NCBI RefSeq assembly: GCF_000152985.1
Contig: NZ_CH672395.1
Span: 1,625,145 to 1,689,144, forward strand
Source: Leeuwenhoekiella blandensis MED217
Lineage (GTDB): Bacteria > Bacteroidota > Bacteroidia > Flavobacteriales > Flavobacteriaceae
Direction: 5' to 3'
DNA length: 64,000 nucleotides
The stretch's first letter is position 1. Each line of letters opens with the position of its first letter. The translations under genes and the position numbers were made by a program. Below, in pieces: positions 54,095 through 62,423 of the stretch. The notes under the pieces are model-generated. The model had not been told where the DNA came from, made no database searches, and saw nothing but the letters and a program-made list of their open reading frames with translations.

Positions 54095-54715
54095 TTAAGC
54101 TTCTAGACACACTAATGCACAAAGCATGGTTTGCAAATGTTTGACGATGGAGTGGTTTATATAGTGCTCAATAGCTTCAGGAGTGTCCAGATTATAGGTT
54201 GATTTAAAAAAGACTTGGTTGTGATGAAAATCAAAATAGGTGCCTAAAATGGTCGGAATGATCAACGGGATTTCTATATTCTTTTTGAATTCGTGCTGTT
54301 CTTGTCCCTTACTGATAAATTCGGTTAGGGCATCATAATTATTCTTCTTTTGAACTAAATAGTGCTCAAAGGTTAAGCAGCGGGTGCTATTGGAAAGCTC
54401 TGTATGTACAATTTTATAGATACGATTGTTTTTGTGTATACGTTGTACAAAGAGTTCGATGATTTGATTGAAACGAGACTTAAAAGAACTATCCTGATTG
54501 ATAATGGTGTCAAGCTCTCCTTTAAAGTCAGACATACGATACACAACCATATGCTCTAGCAGTTTTTCTTTAGAGCCAAAATAATAAGAGATCATTGCGA
54601 TATTGATATTCGCCTCCTTAGCGATTTGGCGTACTGAAGTTCCGGCAAAACCATGCTCGGCAAAAAGCTTTTCTGCAACCTGAACGATTTGCAGCTGTTT
54701 CTCATTCAATTCCAT
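54095..54715 (-). CDS. TetR family transcriptional regulator
   Basis: A 206-residue regulator. The N-terminal helix-turn-helix (about 10-55) reads AEHGFAGTSVRQIAKEANIN followed by IAMISYYFGSKEKLL, a strong TetR signature. The ligand domain is variable and gives no hint of inducer. A perfect 10-bp inverted repeat overlaps its promoter, suggesting autorepression. It follows a small membrane protein and a solute-binding lipoprotein gene on the same strand. Confidence 0.92.
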   Translation of the reverse strand: MELNEKQLQIVQVAEKLFAEHGFAGTSVRQIAKEANINIAMISYYFGSKEKLLEHMVVYRMSDFKGELDTIINQDSSFKSRFNQIIELFVQRIHKNNRIYKIVHTELSNSTRCLTFEHYLVQKKNNYDALTEFISKGQEQHEFKKNIEIPLIIPTILGTYFDFHHNQVFFKSTYNLDTPEAIEHYINHSIVKHLQTMLCALVCLEA

Positions 54716-54733
54716 TAGTCAAATTTGAGTTTG

Positions 54734-54758
54734 CAAAATTAAACAATCGTTTAATTTT
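54734..54758 (-). promoter_or_regulatory. tetR operator overlapping the promoter
   Basis: AAAATTAAAC (54735-54744) and GTTTAATTTT (54749-54758) are perfect inverted arms separated by 4 nt. On the minus strand the box TAATTTTG (54734-54741) overlaps one arm and lies 19 nt before the tetR ATG. A dimeric TetR protein bound here would block its own promoter. Confidence 0.68.
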
Positions 54759-54795
54759 AAAGCTTAATTATTGGAATTTGTTTAGACTGTGCAAT

Positions 54796-55080
54796 TTAGA
54801 TTAGTGGTCTGCCTGAATCTAGAAAAAGCCAGTAGACTAAAACAGCTAAAATGATCAATGCTATTAGGGTGTATAACATCGTTTTTCTTTTATGGTTTTC
54901 GCTCTTCCGTTTGATTTCAGCCTTAGCTTTAACCAATTCTTTTTCGCTTAATTTTTTAAATTTTAGCGAGATGTTGGTTTTGCTTCTGTGAGTATTCGGC
55001 TTTTCAAAACGAGAAACACGCTCGCGCTTATTTTGTCTAAGCGAAGCCAACATTGCAGATACCGAACCACCAAATCCCAT
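54796..55080 (-). CDS. Small tail-anchored membrane protein
   Basis: A 94-residue protein. The N-terminus MGFGGSVSAMLASLRQNKRE is followed by a basic, lysine-rich helical segment (about 20-68) and one hydrophobic helix near the end (MLYTLIALIILAVLVYWLFL). No family with known function is recognised, although the pattern MGFGGS with a basic middle suggests a conserved flavobacterial protein. It lies 49 nt after the solute-binding protein gene. Confidence 0.65.
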   Translation of the reverse strand: MGFGGSVSAMLASLRQNKRERVSRFEKPNTHRSKTNISLKFKKLSEKELVKAKAEIKRKSENHKRKTMLYTLIALIILAVLVYWLFLDSGRPLI

Positions 55081-55129
55081 AATTTATAGTTTAATTATAG
55101 GTAGGTTTTATAACGGTAATGTTACGCTA

Positions 55130-56773
55130 CTAGCGCTGTTTTGAAGTTTTTTTAACACGTTTAAGAACCAGAAAATCTTGAGGATTGGCTTTAAGTCCGG
55201 TTACATTTTTATGAACAAACTTGATGACTTGATCATAGTACAGTGTTACAAATGGAGCTTGTTCTAGGATTATAGAATCCATTTTTCTGTAGAGCAGTTT
55301 ACGCTTATTTATATCGGTAAGCTTAAAACTTGATTCATAGAGGCTATCAAAAGTCGCATTCTTAAAATGCGTATAATTAGGTCCGTTTGGGGTGAAATTT
55401 TTGCTATAATACAGCGAAAGATAATTCTCGGCATCCGGGTAATCTGCAATCCAGCTGGCTCTAAATGCATCGAGTTTTCCTGTAGATTTAAGCTGGCGTA
55501 ACGTAGAAGGAGGCATCACATCGATATTAATCTCAAGTCCAAGCTTGCCCAATTCCCGCTGAATATATTCGCAAATGTCCAGGTATTGACTGTTGGTGCC
55601 AATGGTGATGCTGGGCGTATTATTACCGCTGTCTTCAATATATTTTGTGATTAAAGCGCGCGCCTTGCTTGGATTGTACTCAAAGCCTGAAGCACCATAT
55701 CCCGGCAAACCTTTAGGAATAAAACCGGAGTTTGCTGGTTCTCCAATTCCGTTGCGCAGGTATTTTATCATTTTCACCCGATCAAACCCGTAATTAACTG
55801 CTTGTCTTAAAAGTTTTGAACGTACTTCTTTTGACGGACTTTCTAAATAGAAACCTAAATATTCGGTATTTAGAAAAGGGCCTGTAATCGTCTTAACGCG
55901 ATTTTTATAGTTCTCTTTTAGCTTTCCCGTTGCGGTAAGCAATTCATCTTTATAAGAAGGGTCAAGGCTGTTCAACATATCGAGATTGCCTTGTGCAAAT
56001 TGTAAAAATTCACTTTGCTTATCGGGTAAAAAAGTGATGGCTACAGCTTCAAGATAAGGAAGCCGGTTTCCATCTTCGTCTTTTTCAAAATACAGGTTAT
56101 TTTTCCGAAGAACTAACTTCACGCCTTCTTCCCAACGTTTAAATTTAAAAGGACCAGTGCCAATAGGGTGAGAACGAAATTCATTTCCGTAGAATGAAAC
56201 GATTTCTTCAGGAACTACAGAGCAATAGCGCATAGTAAGCAGTCCTAAAAAAGCAGGAAACTCCTTTTTTAATGTGATTTGAAAAGTACTGTCATTAACA
56301 GCTTGGTAGCGATCGACATTACTCAATACCCAACTTCCGGGAGAGGCAATTGAAGGATCTTTCAGGCGATTGAAACTATACACAAAATCCTCAGCACTTA
56401 CCTTGCGCGTGCTATCCTTTGTTTTGAATTGCTCGTGCTTATGAAAATAAACATCGTCCCTTAGGATAAATGTATAGGTTTTGGTGTCTTCGCTTACCGT
56501 CCAGCGTTTAGCAACATCAGGAATGATATTTAAAGAATCGTCTTGTTGAACCAAGCCATTAAATAATTGATTCGTAGGCCAGATAATAGGCGGATTTCTT
56601 GCAAAAGCAGGATCAAGTGTAGCTACATTATAATGCTCATTGTATCTAAAAACTTCGTCTTCTTTATGCCGATTGTCTTTTGGATCACACGAAAATAAGC
56701 TGATAAGGATTAATGGAAACAAAAGCCACTTTAGCTGTATTGTGCGCACGTCAAAAGGAGGTTTTAAGGTCAT
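55130..56773 (-). CDS. Family 5 solute-binding lipoprotein (peptide ABC type)
   Basis: A 547-residue extracytoplasmic solute-binding protein of the OppA/DppA family. The lipoprotein signal is LLFPLILISLFSC with the lipidated Cys. FRYNEHYNVATLDPAF, FILRDDVYFH, SAEDFVYSFNRLKDP and HPIGTGPFKFKRWEEG are family motifs. It probably binds peptides. No permease or ATPase gene is adjacent, so the transporter would be encoded elsewhere, or the protein acts alone. ATG 56773 is used over TTG 56782. Confidence 0.9.
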   Translation of the reverse strand: MTLKPPFDVRTIQLKWLLFPLILISLFSCDPKDNRHKEDEVFRYNEHYNVATLDPAFARNPPIIWPTNQLFNGLVQQDDSLNIIPDVAKRWTVSEDTKTYTFILRDDVYFHKHEQFKTKDSTRKVSAEDFVYSFNRLKDPSIASPGSWVLSNVDRYQAVNDSTFQITLKKEFPAFLGLLTMRYCSVVPEEIVSFYGNEFRSHPIGTGPFKFKRWEEGVKLVLRKNNLYFEKDEDGNRLPYLEAVAITFLPDKQSEFLQFAQGNLDMLNSLDPSYKDELLTATGKLKENYKNRVKTITGPFLNTEYLGFYLESPSKEVRSKLLRQAVNYGFDRVKMIKYLRNGIGEPANSGFIPKGLPGYGASGFEYNPSKARALITKYIEDSGNNTPSITIGTNSQYLDICEYIQRELGKLGLEINIDVMPPSTLRQLKSTGKLDAFRASWIADYPDAENYLSLYYSKNFTPNGPNYTHFKNATFDSLYESSFKLTDINKRKLLYRKMDSIILEQAPFVTLYYDQVIKFVHKNVTGLKANPQDFLVLKRVKKTSKQR

Positions 56774-56831
56774 AAATATCAATCTGATACATCAACAGTT
56801 TTGGGTCGTTATGCTTCAGGTAGTTATAAAC

Positions 56832-56862
56832 TTGAGCAAGAGCAAAATTGTAGTTAACTTTG
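56832..56862 (+). promoter_or_regulatory. mtaB promoter
   Basis: TTG at 56832 and TAACTTTG at 56855-56862, spaced 20 nt, fit the Bacteroidota consensus well. Confidence 0.6.
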
Positions 56863-56937
56863 CACCCTTAATTTGATCTGGTTATTTGAGATTTTGAGGA
56901 TGCAAAACAAAAGTAACCATTTGTGAAGAAGATTCTA

Positions 56938-58281
56938 ATGAACGAAGCAGGGAAAAAAGTAGCGTTTTATACGTTGGGATGTAAACTTAATTTTTCTGAA
57001 ACTGCAACGATCTCACGCAGTTTTGAAAACGAGGGTTTTGATCGGGTAGATTTTAAAGACACTGCAGATATTTATGTGATCAACACATGCAGTGTAACCG
57101 AAAATGCAGATAAGCGTTTTAAGACCATTGTAAAGCAAGCGCAGAAGGTGAATCCTGATGCTTTTGTAGCTGCTGTAGGATGCTATGCTCAGCTAAAACC
57201 AGAAGAACTTGCAGATGTAGATGGTGTTGACCTTGTTTTAGGCGCAACAGAAAAGTTCAAAATCACCGACTATCTAAACGATCTCTCTAAAAATGATATG
57301 GGCGAGGTGCACAGTTGTGAGATTGAAGATGCAGACTTTTATGTAGGATCTTATTCTGTGGGCGATCGTACACGTGCATTTTTAAAAGTGCAAGACGGTT
57401 GCGATTATAAATGTACCTACTGTACAATTCCTTTGGCGCGAGGTATTTCTCGAAGCGATACGCTTCAAAATGTATTGAAAAATGCACGAGAGATTTCAGC
57501 ACAAGGAATTCGGGAAATCGTGCTTACCGGAGTAAATATTGGAGATTACGGTAAAGGAGAATTCGGGAATAAAAAGCACGAACATACCTTTTTAGATTTG
57601 GTTAAGGCATTAGATCAGGTAGAAGGTATCGAGCGTTTACGTATTTCGAGCATCGAACCTAACCTGTTGAAAAATGAGACCATCGAGGTTGTAGCAGCTT
57701 CCAGAGCTTTTGTGCCGCATTTTCATATTCCTTTACAAAGCGGGAATAATGAAATGCTCGGAAAGATGAGACGTCGTTATAGAAGGGAACTTTATGTAGA
57801 TCGTGTAGCGGCTATCAAAAAGTTGATGCCCGATGCGTGTATTGGTGTAGATGTGATTGTAGGTTTTCCTGGTGAAACCGATGAACACTTCTTGGATACG
57901 TATAATTTTTTAAACGAACTCGATATATCGTACTTACACGTTTTTACCTATTCTGAACGCGATAATACACTTGCTGCAGATATGGATGGTGCTGTACCGC
58001 TTAAAAGACGAAAAAAACGCAGCAAAATGTTACGTGGACTTTCAGCAAAAAAGCGTCGTGCATTTTATGAGTCTCAACTGGGAACTCAGCGTACTGTACT
58101 TTTTGAAGGTGAAAATAAAAAAGGCTATATACACGGTTTTACCGAGAATTATGTCAAAGTCAAGACTCCTTGGGATCCTTCATTGATCAATACGACACAT
58201 ACGATTGAGCTTACAGATATTGATGAAGATGGTATCGTGCGCTTTGAATATGTGAATCAAGAGCAAAGCGTTACTGCATAA
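56938..58281 (+). CDS. mtaB: tRNA t6A37 methylthiotransferase MtaB
   Basis: A radical-SAM enzyme of about 447 residues that turns t6A37 into ms2t6A in tRNA. The N-terminal UPF0004 domain supplies three cluster cysteines (TLGCKLNFSE, NTCSVTENAD, GCYAQ). The radical SAM motif is CDYKCTYCTIP, and a TRAM domain (RTVLFEGENK to the end) binds RNA. ATG 56938 is selected as start; GTG 56923 would add five residues. A good promoter is upstream and a hairpin terminator lies after the stop. Confidence 0.93.
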   Translation: MNEAGKKVAFYTLGCKLNFSETATISRSFENEGFDRVDFKDTADIYVINTCSVTENADKRFKTIVKQAQKVNPDAFVAAVGCYAQLKPEELADVDGVDLVLGATEKFKITDYLNDLSKNDMGEVHSCEIEDADFYVGSYSVGDRTRAFLKVQDGCDYKCTYCTIPLARGISRSDTLQNVLKNAREISAQGIREIVLTGVNIGDYGKGEFGNKKHEHTFLDLVKALDQVEGIERLRISSIEPNLLKNETIEVVAASRAFVPHFHIPLQSGNNEMLGKMRRRYRRELYVDRVAAIKKLMPDACIGVDVIVGFPGETDEHFLDTYNFLNELDISYLHVFTYSERDNTLAADMDGAVPLKRRKKRSKMLRGLSAKKRRAFYESQLGTQRTVLFEGENKKGYIHGFTENYVKVKTPWDPSLINTTHTIELTDIDEDGIVRFEYVNQEQSVTA

Positions 58282-58284
58282 AAA

Positions 58285-58305
58285 AACCTGCTCAAAAAGC
58301 AGGTT
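58285..58305. terminator. Hairpin between mtaB and the GNAT-like gene
   Basis: AACCTGCT and AGCAGGTT form an 8-bp stem with a CAAAA loop between convergent genes; A and T runs flank it only weakly. Confidence 0.7.
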
Positions 58306-58330
58306 CAATGTTTTAATGTAGAAAGGCGCT

Positions 58331-58630
58331 TTAGATATTAATACCTACAGGTAATAAATTCTTATACTTTCTACGGTTAGATCTCATGAATTTCGCAATT
58401 TCCGGACTTGTAGGAACGAGTCTGATATTACGGTCTTCAACTTCTTTGAATACAGCAACGATAAAGTCATTCATACGATCTTCAGCGCCTTCTGGCATAT
58501 GAATTTTAGTAAGAAAGATCTTTCGGTCTTGAAGAGAATATTCAATCTTAGCCAGCTTGTTGTCAAAAGTGGTTTCAAATTGTCTTAAGAACTCGTTATC
58601 TGTTAATTCAATCGCTGTCATTACATCCAT
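58331..58630 (-). CDS. Small GNAT-like (Acetyltransf_CG type) protein
   Basis: A 99-residue protein. LAKIEYSLQDRKIFLTKIHM and NIRLVPTSPEIAKFMRSN match the strand pattern of the short, plant- and bacteria-type N-acetyltransferases. The acetyl-CoA pyrophosphate loop GxGxxL, however, is not clear: AEDRMNDFIVAVF occupies the place. It may be a degenerate or divergent member. Start is ATG 58630; a second ATG lies three codons in. Confidence 0.62.
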   Translation of the reverse strand: MDVMTAIELTDNEFLRQFETTFDNKLAKIEYSLQDRKIFLTKIHMPEGAEDRMNDFIVAVFKEVEDRNIRLVPTSPEIAKFMRSNRRKYKNLLPVGINI

Positions 58631-58782
58631 ATAAATTATTTTAAAAAATAGAGTTTACGTTCTCGAAAAGGTTTGAAAAGTGTAGGATGGTTAGATATGT
58701 CATATAACGTATATCAGTAAATATACAAAAAATTAAGCTGTTTTTGGCGCTTTATAGTGTTAAACTGTTAATTTTGAATACT

Positions 58783-59433
58783 ATGATACACGTGTATTTA
58801 ATGCCGGGAATGGCAGCTAATCCCAGTATTTTTGAGTACATCAAGCTACCCAAAGAGCGGTACACCCTCCACGCGCTTTCTTGGAAAATACCAGAACCTG
58901 CCGAAACACTTGAGCATTATGCTCAACGGATGTTAGAAGAAATTAAAGAGCCAGACCCAGTTTTGCTTGGAGTAAGCTTTGGTGGGGTACTGGTGCAGGA
59001 AATGGCCAAGTTCATCAAGTACAAAAAACTCATTATTGTAAGCAGCGTGAAGTCTATGGCTGAATTGCCCAAGCGTATGCGTTTTTGCAGGGCTCTTGGT
59101 CTTTACAGATTGGCTCCGGTAAGTTTGGCTCGTAATATTGATACACTGGCAAACTATGCCATTGGAGACCGACTGAAACATAAAGTAGAATTGTATCAAA
59201 AATACCTTTCTATTACAGATCCTGTTTATTTGAATTGGGCTCTTGAGCAAATGTTGTGTTGGGAGCAAACCAAGAGTAAAAAGGATTTGATTCATATACA
59301 CGGGACTAGTGATCCTGTATTTCCGTATCGATACATTGATAATTGTATACCCATTCCCGGTGGAACACACGCTATGATCATCACAAAGTGTAAGTGGTTT
59401 AACAAAAACTTGCCTAAGATTATCGAGAATTAA
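58783..59433 (+). CDS. Alpha/beta hydrolase
   Basis: A 216-residue hydrolase of the short alpha/beta type. VYLMPGMAANPSIFEY is the oxyanion loop, LLGVSFGGVLVQEMA has the nucleophile serine, HGTSDPVFP the aspartate and GGTHAMI the histidine. It has no signal peptide. ATG 58783 fits the start of the fold; the frame extends upstream to 58744 without support. It is followed 38 nt later by a lytic transglycosylase gene. Confidence 0.85.
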   Translation: MIHVYLMPGMAANPSIFEYIKLPKERYTLHALSWKIPEPAETLEHYAQRMLEEIKEPDPVLLGVSFGGVLVQEMAKFIKYKKLIIVSSVKSMAELPKRMRFCRALGLYRLAPVSLARNIDTLANYAIGDRLKHKVELYQKYLSITDPVYLNWALEQMLCWEQTKSKKDLIHIHGTSDPVFPYRYIDNCIPIPGGTHAMIITKCKWFNKNLPKIIEN

Positions 59434-59471
59434 TTGGTAATTTCACAAAATAACTTGAAACTTTATTTGCT

Positions 59472-60425
59472 ATGATACATTTTAAAAATATCCTTGCAGG
59501 AATAGGGCTCGTTGCCACTACCGCAGTTTGCGTGCAGGCGGTGCAGCAAGATGACGACACGCAACGAATAGATCCTGAAATTAAGAAAACAGATAAACTG
59601 GTAAACGATTATAACGTTTATGCAATTCCTTTACCAGAAACTTTAGATTTTGCAGGAGAGCCTGTGCCTTTAGATAATCCTGATATTCGAGAGCGATTGG
59701 ATCGGGAGTTGTTGGTAAATACGTATTGGCAATCTAACGGGCTATTGCTGATCAAAAGAGCGGCAAAATACTTTCCTATCATCGAACCGATTTTAGAGGA
59801 AGAAGGTTTGCCTGATGATTTCAAGTATCTGGCTGTTATAGAAAGCGGATTAACGCAAGCGGTTTCTCCCGCTCGTGCGACCGGTTTTTGGCAAATCCTA
59901 CGAAGTACAGGGAGAGAATTAGGACTTGAAGTCAATGATAATGTAGATGAGCGCTATAATATCGAATTATCCACGCGTGCTGCTTGCAAGTATCTCAAAA
60001 ACTCGAAGGAGAATTTGGGGAGTTGGACGTTGGCTGCTGCAGGTTATAATGCCGGGAATGCCGGAATGAGTAGAAGGTTAGACCAACAAAATGTAAACGG
60101 ATATTACGATTTGTTGTTAGGCGAAGAAACCGGTAGGTATGTATTTAGAATTTTGGCCTTAAAACAAATTCTTGCAGATCCCGAACGTTATGGTTTTAAT
60201 TTTAAGAAAGAACACTTGTATGAAGAAGTACCATCATATAAAGTTAAAGTAGATACCGTGGTTACAGACTTTGTTCAGTTTGCTGAACATTTTGGTATTA
60301 ATTATAAAATCTTAAAGCTGCATAATCCTTGGTTACGTGAAGATCACTTGAACAATGCTTCACGAAAAGAGTATCAAATTGAAATCCCTAAAGAGGGGTA
60401 TTATGATGCTAATATTGGGCAATAA
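59472..60425 (+). CDS. Lytic murein transglycosylase (MltD-like SLT domain)
   Basis: A 317-residue exported protein with a signal peptide near residues 1-25. The SLT domain (about 105-235) has the catalytic glutamate in YLAVIESGLTQAVSP, GFWQILRSTGRELGL and AAAGYNAGNAGMSRRL. The last 70 residues (YKVKVDTVVTDFVQFAEHFG, LKLHNPWLR) resemble a LysM-like module. It cuts peptidoglycan glycan strands with 1,6-anhydro product formation. A palindromic terminator follows. Confidence 0.9.
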   Translation: MIHFKNILAGIGLVATTAVCVQAVQQDDDTQRIDPEIKKTDKLVNDYNVYAIPLPETLDFAGEPVPLDNPDIRERLDRELLVNTYWQSNGLLLIKRAAKYFPIIEPILEEEGLPDDFKYLAVIESGLTQAVSPARATGFWQILRSTGRELGLEVNDNVDERYNIELSTRAACKYLKNSKENLGSWTLAAAGYNAGNAGMSRRLDQQNVNGYYDLLLGEETGRYVFRILALKQILADPERYGFNFKKEHLYEEVPSYKVKVDTVVTDFVQFAEHFGINYKILKLHNPWLREDHLNNASRKEYQIEIPKEGYYDANIGQ

Positions 60426-60449
60426 GTTTGAGTCATAGTTATAATAAAA

Positions 60450-60483
60450 ACAAAGAAGGCTTCACATGTGAAGCCTTCTTTGT
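60450..60483. terminator. Palindromic bidirectional terminator
   Basis: A perfect 34-nt inverted repeat with half-site ACAAAGAAGGCTTCACA, followed by TTTTT. It separates convergent genes. Confidence 0.92.
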
Positions 60484-60506
60484 TTTTTAGAGTTATGTGG
60501 TTGTTC

Positions 60507-61208
60507 TTAGAATGTTGCTAAAGACTCAGGAAGATCATTGATGTTAATGTTATGATCAATATTGATTGCAGCGATTTGTCGACTTAGAAAAACAATGTTT
60601 TGGTTAAAAAGTTGATTTTCGGTTAAATTCATTTGATTAGGAGGTCGACGATTGATGTCCAAGATTTCTCCGTCAGCACCCAAAACAAAACTTAATGATA
60701 ATCCGAGCGCGTGTTTTAAAAGATTAACGGTTTGCATATGTTTGTTTTGCGTTTCATCAACATATACAATATGTATGTTTTTGTCAAACTGCTTTGCCAT
60801 CTGACGTACCGTTGACTTAGAGTCCCAAAACAACACAATAAAGTCTATCATGTCGCCATAGCGCTGTGATAATTTATTTAAAACCGGAATCTCTCCCTCG
60901 CTTGGGATACACCAGGAACTGTAAGTAAGTAGAATAGTGGGTTTTTCAAGTTCTTCAGTAGAAGCGATGCCACTATCGAAACGCTCAAATTGTAATGGAT
61001 CGATATATGAACCTTGTAATTTGGTTTTTACTAAAGTATCTAAGAGGGATTTGGCAAAATCTAAATCTCCCAACTCCAGCGCTTCATCTACACGCTGATT
61101 GTAGGCATCAATATTTAATCTAAGCGCATCAGAAAAGAGTGTTTTGTCATTTTCTTGTGCTGCTAAGCTTAATACCGATAAAAGAAATATAAGTAGTGTT
61201 CTTGCCAT
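60507..61208 (-). CDS. Exported thioredoxin-fold protein with single active-site cysteine
   Basis: A 233-residue protein with signal peptide RTLLIFLLSVLSLAAQ, a helical N-terminal region and a TlpA/AhpC-like thioredoxin fold. The motif YSSWCIPSEGEIPVLNKL corresponds to WCxPC in TlpA-type proteins, but the second cysteine is serine. FIVLFWDSKSTVRQMAKQF and LSFVLGADGEILDI complete the fold. With one cysteine it could act as a monothiol reductant or a binding protein. Function is not known. Confidence 0.8.
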   Translation of the reverse strand: MARTLLIFLLSVLSLAAQENDKTLFSDALRLNIDAYNQRVDEALELGDLDFAKSLLDTLVKTKLQGSYIDPLQFERFDSGIASTEELEKPTILLTYSSWCIPSEGEIPVLNKLSQRYGDMIDFIVLFWDSKSTVRQMAKQFDKNIHIVYVDETQNKHMQTVNLLKHALGLSLSFVLGADGEILDINRRPPNQMNLTENQLFNQNIVFLSRQIAAINIDHNININDLPESLATF

Positions 61209-61334
61209 AAAGTTTAATAACAGGTACTATCAAAGCTAATCTTTGATTCTCGCGTGTAAAAAACTTCTCGTTCAAAAGGTATATATATTTGTTAAAAGGC
61301 GTACAAACTTTTTCTATTCGACTTAGGCCATAAA

Positions 61335-61357
61335 AAAAGCTCCATTACGGAGCTTTT
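61335..61357 (-). terminator. Terminator of the TPR-like gene
   Basis: AAAAGCTCC and GGAGCTTTT form a 9-bp stem; on the minus strand a T-run follows. Confidence 0.85.
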
Positions 61358-61381
61358 ATAACTATTTAAAACAAATCTGCC

Positions 61382-61939
61382 TTATCTGCGACCACCTCGA
61401 CCGTATTGCTGGCGTGGCATATTTGCCGCTTGTTTCATTTGCTTTTTCATCATTTTGATTTGTTCGCCAAGCATATTGTGTTTATCCAGTTTTTTGGCTT
61501 CGGCAAGAAGTTTATCTGCTTCTCGTCTTCTATTTTTAGTCATTGCGATGCCGGCAAGATTGATTTTGGCCATTGCTAAATCTGCATCCATACTTAAACC
61601 TAACTGTATCGCTTTCTTAAAATACTTTTCAGACTGAATCATATTGGTTTGCGATAACATCAATCCGTTCAGGTAATTGTAGTAACCATTTTGTTTACGA
61701 ACCAGCGCGGCTTCAGGATTTTTAATTTTATCCAACCATTTTTGTGCTCCCGCAAAATCTTGTTTTCTAAGGCGTAAAAATGCAAGGATTAAAATTTCAT
61801 TCTTAAAGTAAAGCAATACAAACATTGCGGCTAGAAGGATTAGCATGATGCCGTTTCCTATAGACCTGTCAATAATTTGCCAGATTGCCAGACCAAGTAC
61901 AAGAGCAGCTAGAACTAATTTTATATTTTTGTTGAACAT
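61382..61939 (-). CDS. Membrane protein with TPR-like repeats
   Basis: A 185-residue protein with two hydrophobic helices at the start (VLAALVLGLAIWQII and GIMLILLAAMFVLLYF), then a helical region with TPR-type repeats (FAGAQKWLDKIKNPEAALV, SEKYFKKAIQLGLSMDADLA, READKLLAEAKKL) and a basic tail ending RQQYGRGGRR. It is probably an inner-membrane scaffold with a cytosolic repeat domain. I do not recognise a named family. Confidence 0.72.
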   Translation of the reverse strand: MFNKNIKLVLAALVLGLAIWQIIDRSIGNGIMLILLAAMFVLLYFKNEILILAFLRLRKQDFAGAQKWLDKIKNPEAALVRKQNGYYNYLNGLMLSQTNMIQSEKYFKKAIQLGLSMDADLAMAKINLAGIAMTKNRRREADKLLAEAKKLDKHNMLGEQIKMMKKQMKQAANMPRQQYGRGGRR

Positions 61940-62050
61940 ATGTAGTCTTTATATAGAGGAGAAATAACTCCTGCAAACAGGATGAAAATTGAGGTTTTAA
62001 TTGCGCGAGCAAATGTAATAAAAACAATCGAAAATATTTTAAACTTTCTG

Positions 62051-62081
62051 TTTGTTGATTAAGAAAGTGTTTGTATATTTG
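62051..62081 (+). promoter_or_regulatory. rpmH promoter
   Basis: TTTG (62051-62054) and TATATTTG (62074-62081) with a 19-nt spacer are a textbook Bacteroidota -33/-7 promoter, predicting a start near 62088. Confidence 0.75.
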
Positions 62082-62089
62082 CGCCCAGA

Positions 62090-62112
62090 TTTTGGGAAGG
62101 CTAATCCCAAAA
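62090..62112 (+). promoter_or_regulatory. Hairpin at the start of the rpmH leader
   Basis: TTTTGGGA (62090-62097) and TCCCAAAA (62105-62112) form a perfect 8-bp stem with a 7-nt loop just after the predicted start site. It could stabilise or regulate the mRNA. Confidence 0.5.
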
Positions 62113-62154
62113 AATAATTCAGAACAGTTAAAGGAAGATTAAAGAAGATATAAA

Positions 62155-62313
62155 ATGAAAAGAACGTTTCAACCTTCAAAAAGAAAAAGAAGAAATAAGC
62201 ACGGTTTCCGCGAGCGTATGGCTAGCGCAAATGGTCGTAAAGTCCTTGCTCGAAGAAGAGCAAAGGGTAGAAAGAGAATTTCTGTATCTTCTGAATTAAG
62301 ACATAAAAAATAA
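62155..62313 (+). CDS. rpmH: 50S ribosomal protein L34
   Basis: A 52-residue basic protein read directly from the sequence: [20 protein letters not shown] at the start, then [19 protein letters not shown], the invariant L34 core. A short SSELRHKK tail follows, as in other Flavobacteriia. The TAA stop is at 62311-62313. It is followed by a terminator, so it forms a single unit; dnaA and rnpA are not adjacent here. Confidence 0.96.
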   Translation: MKRTFQPSKRKRRNKHGFRERMASANGRKVLARRRAKGRKRISVSSELRHKK

Positions 62314-62340
62314 TTGGTGATTTGCCATTGTTAAAATATT

Positions 62341-62373
62341 AAGGTGTTACTTTTTTAAGTAACACCTTTTTTT
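62341..62373 (+). terminator. rpmH terminator
   Basis: AAGGTGTTAC and GTAACACCTT form a 10-bp stem followed by TTTTTT. Confidence 0.93.
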
Positions 62374-62423
62374 ATAAATACCCCAATCGTATTTTTATTT
62401 AATACATTTAATTTGAGACTATA

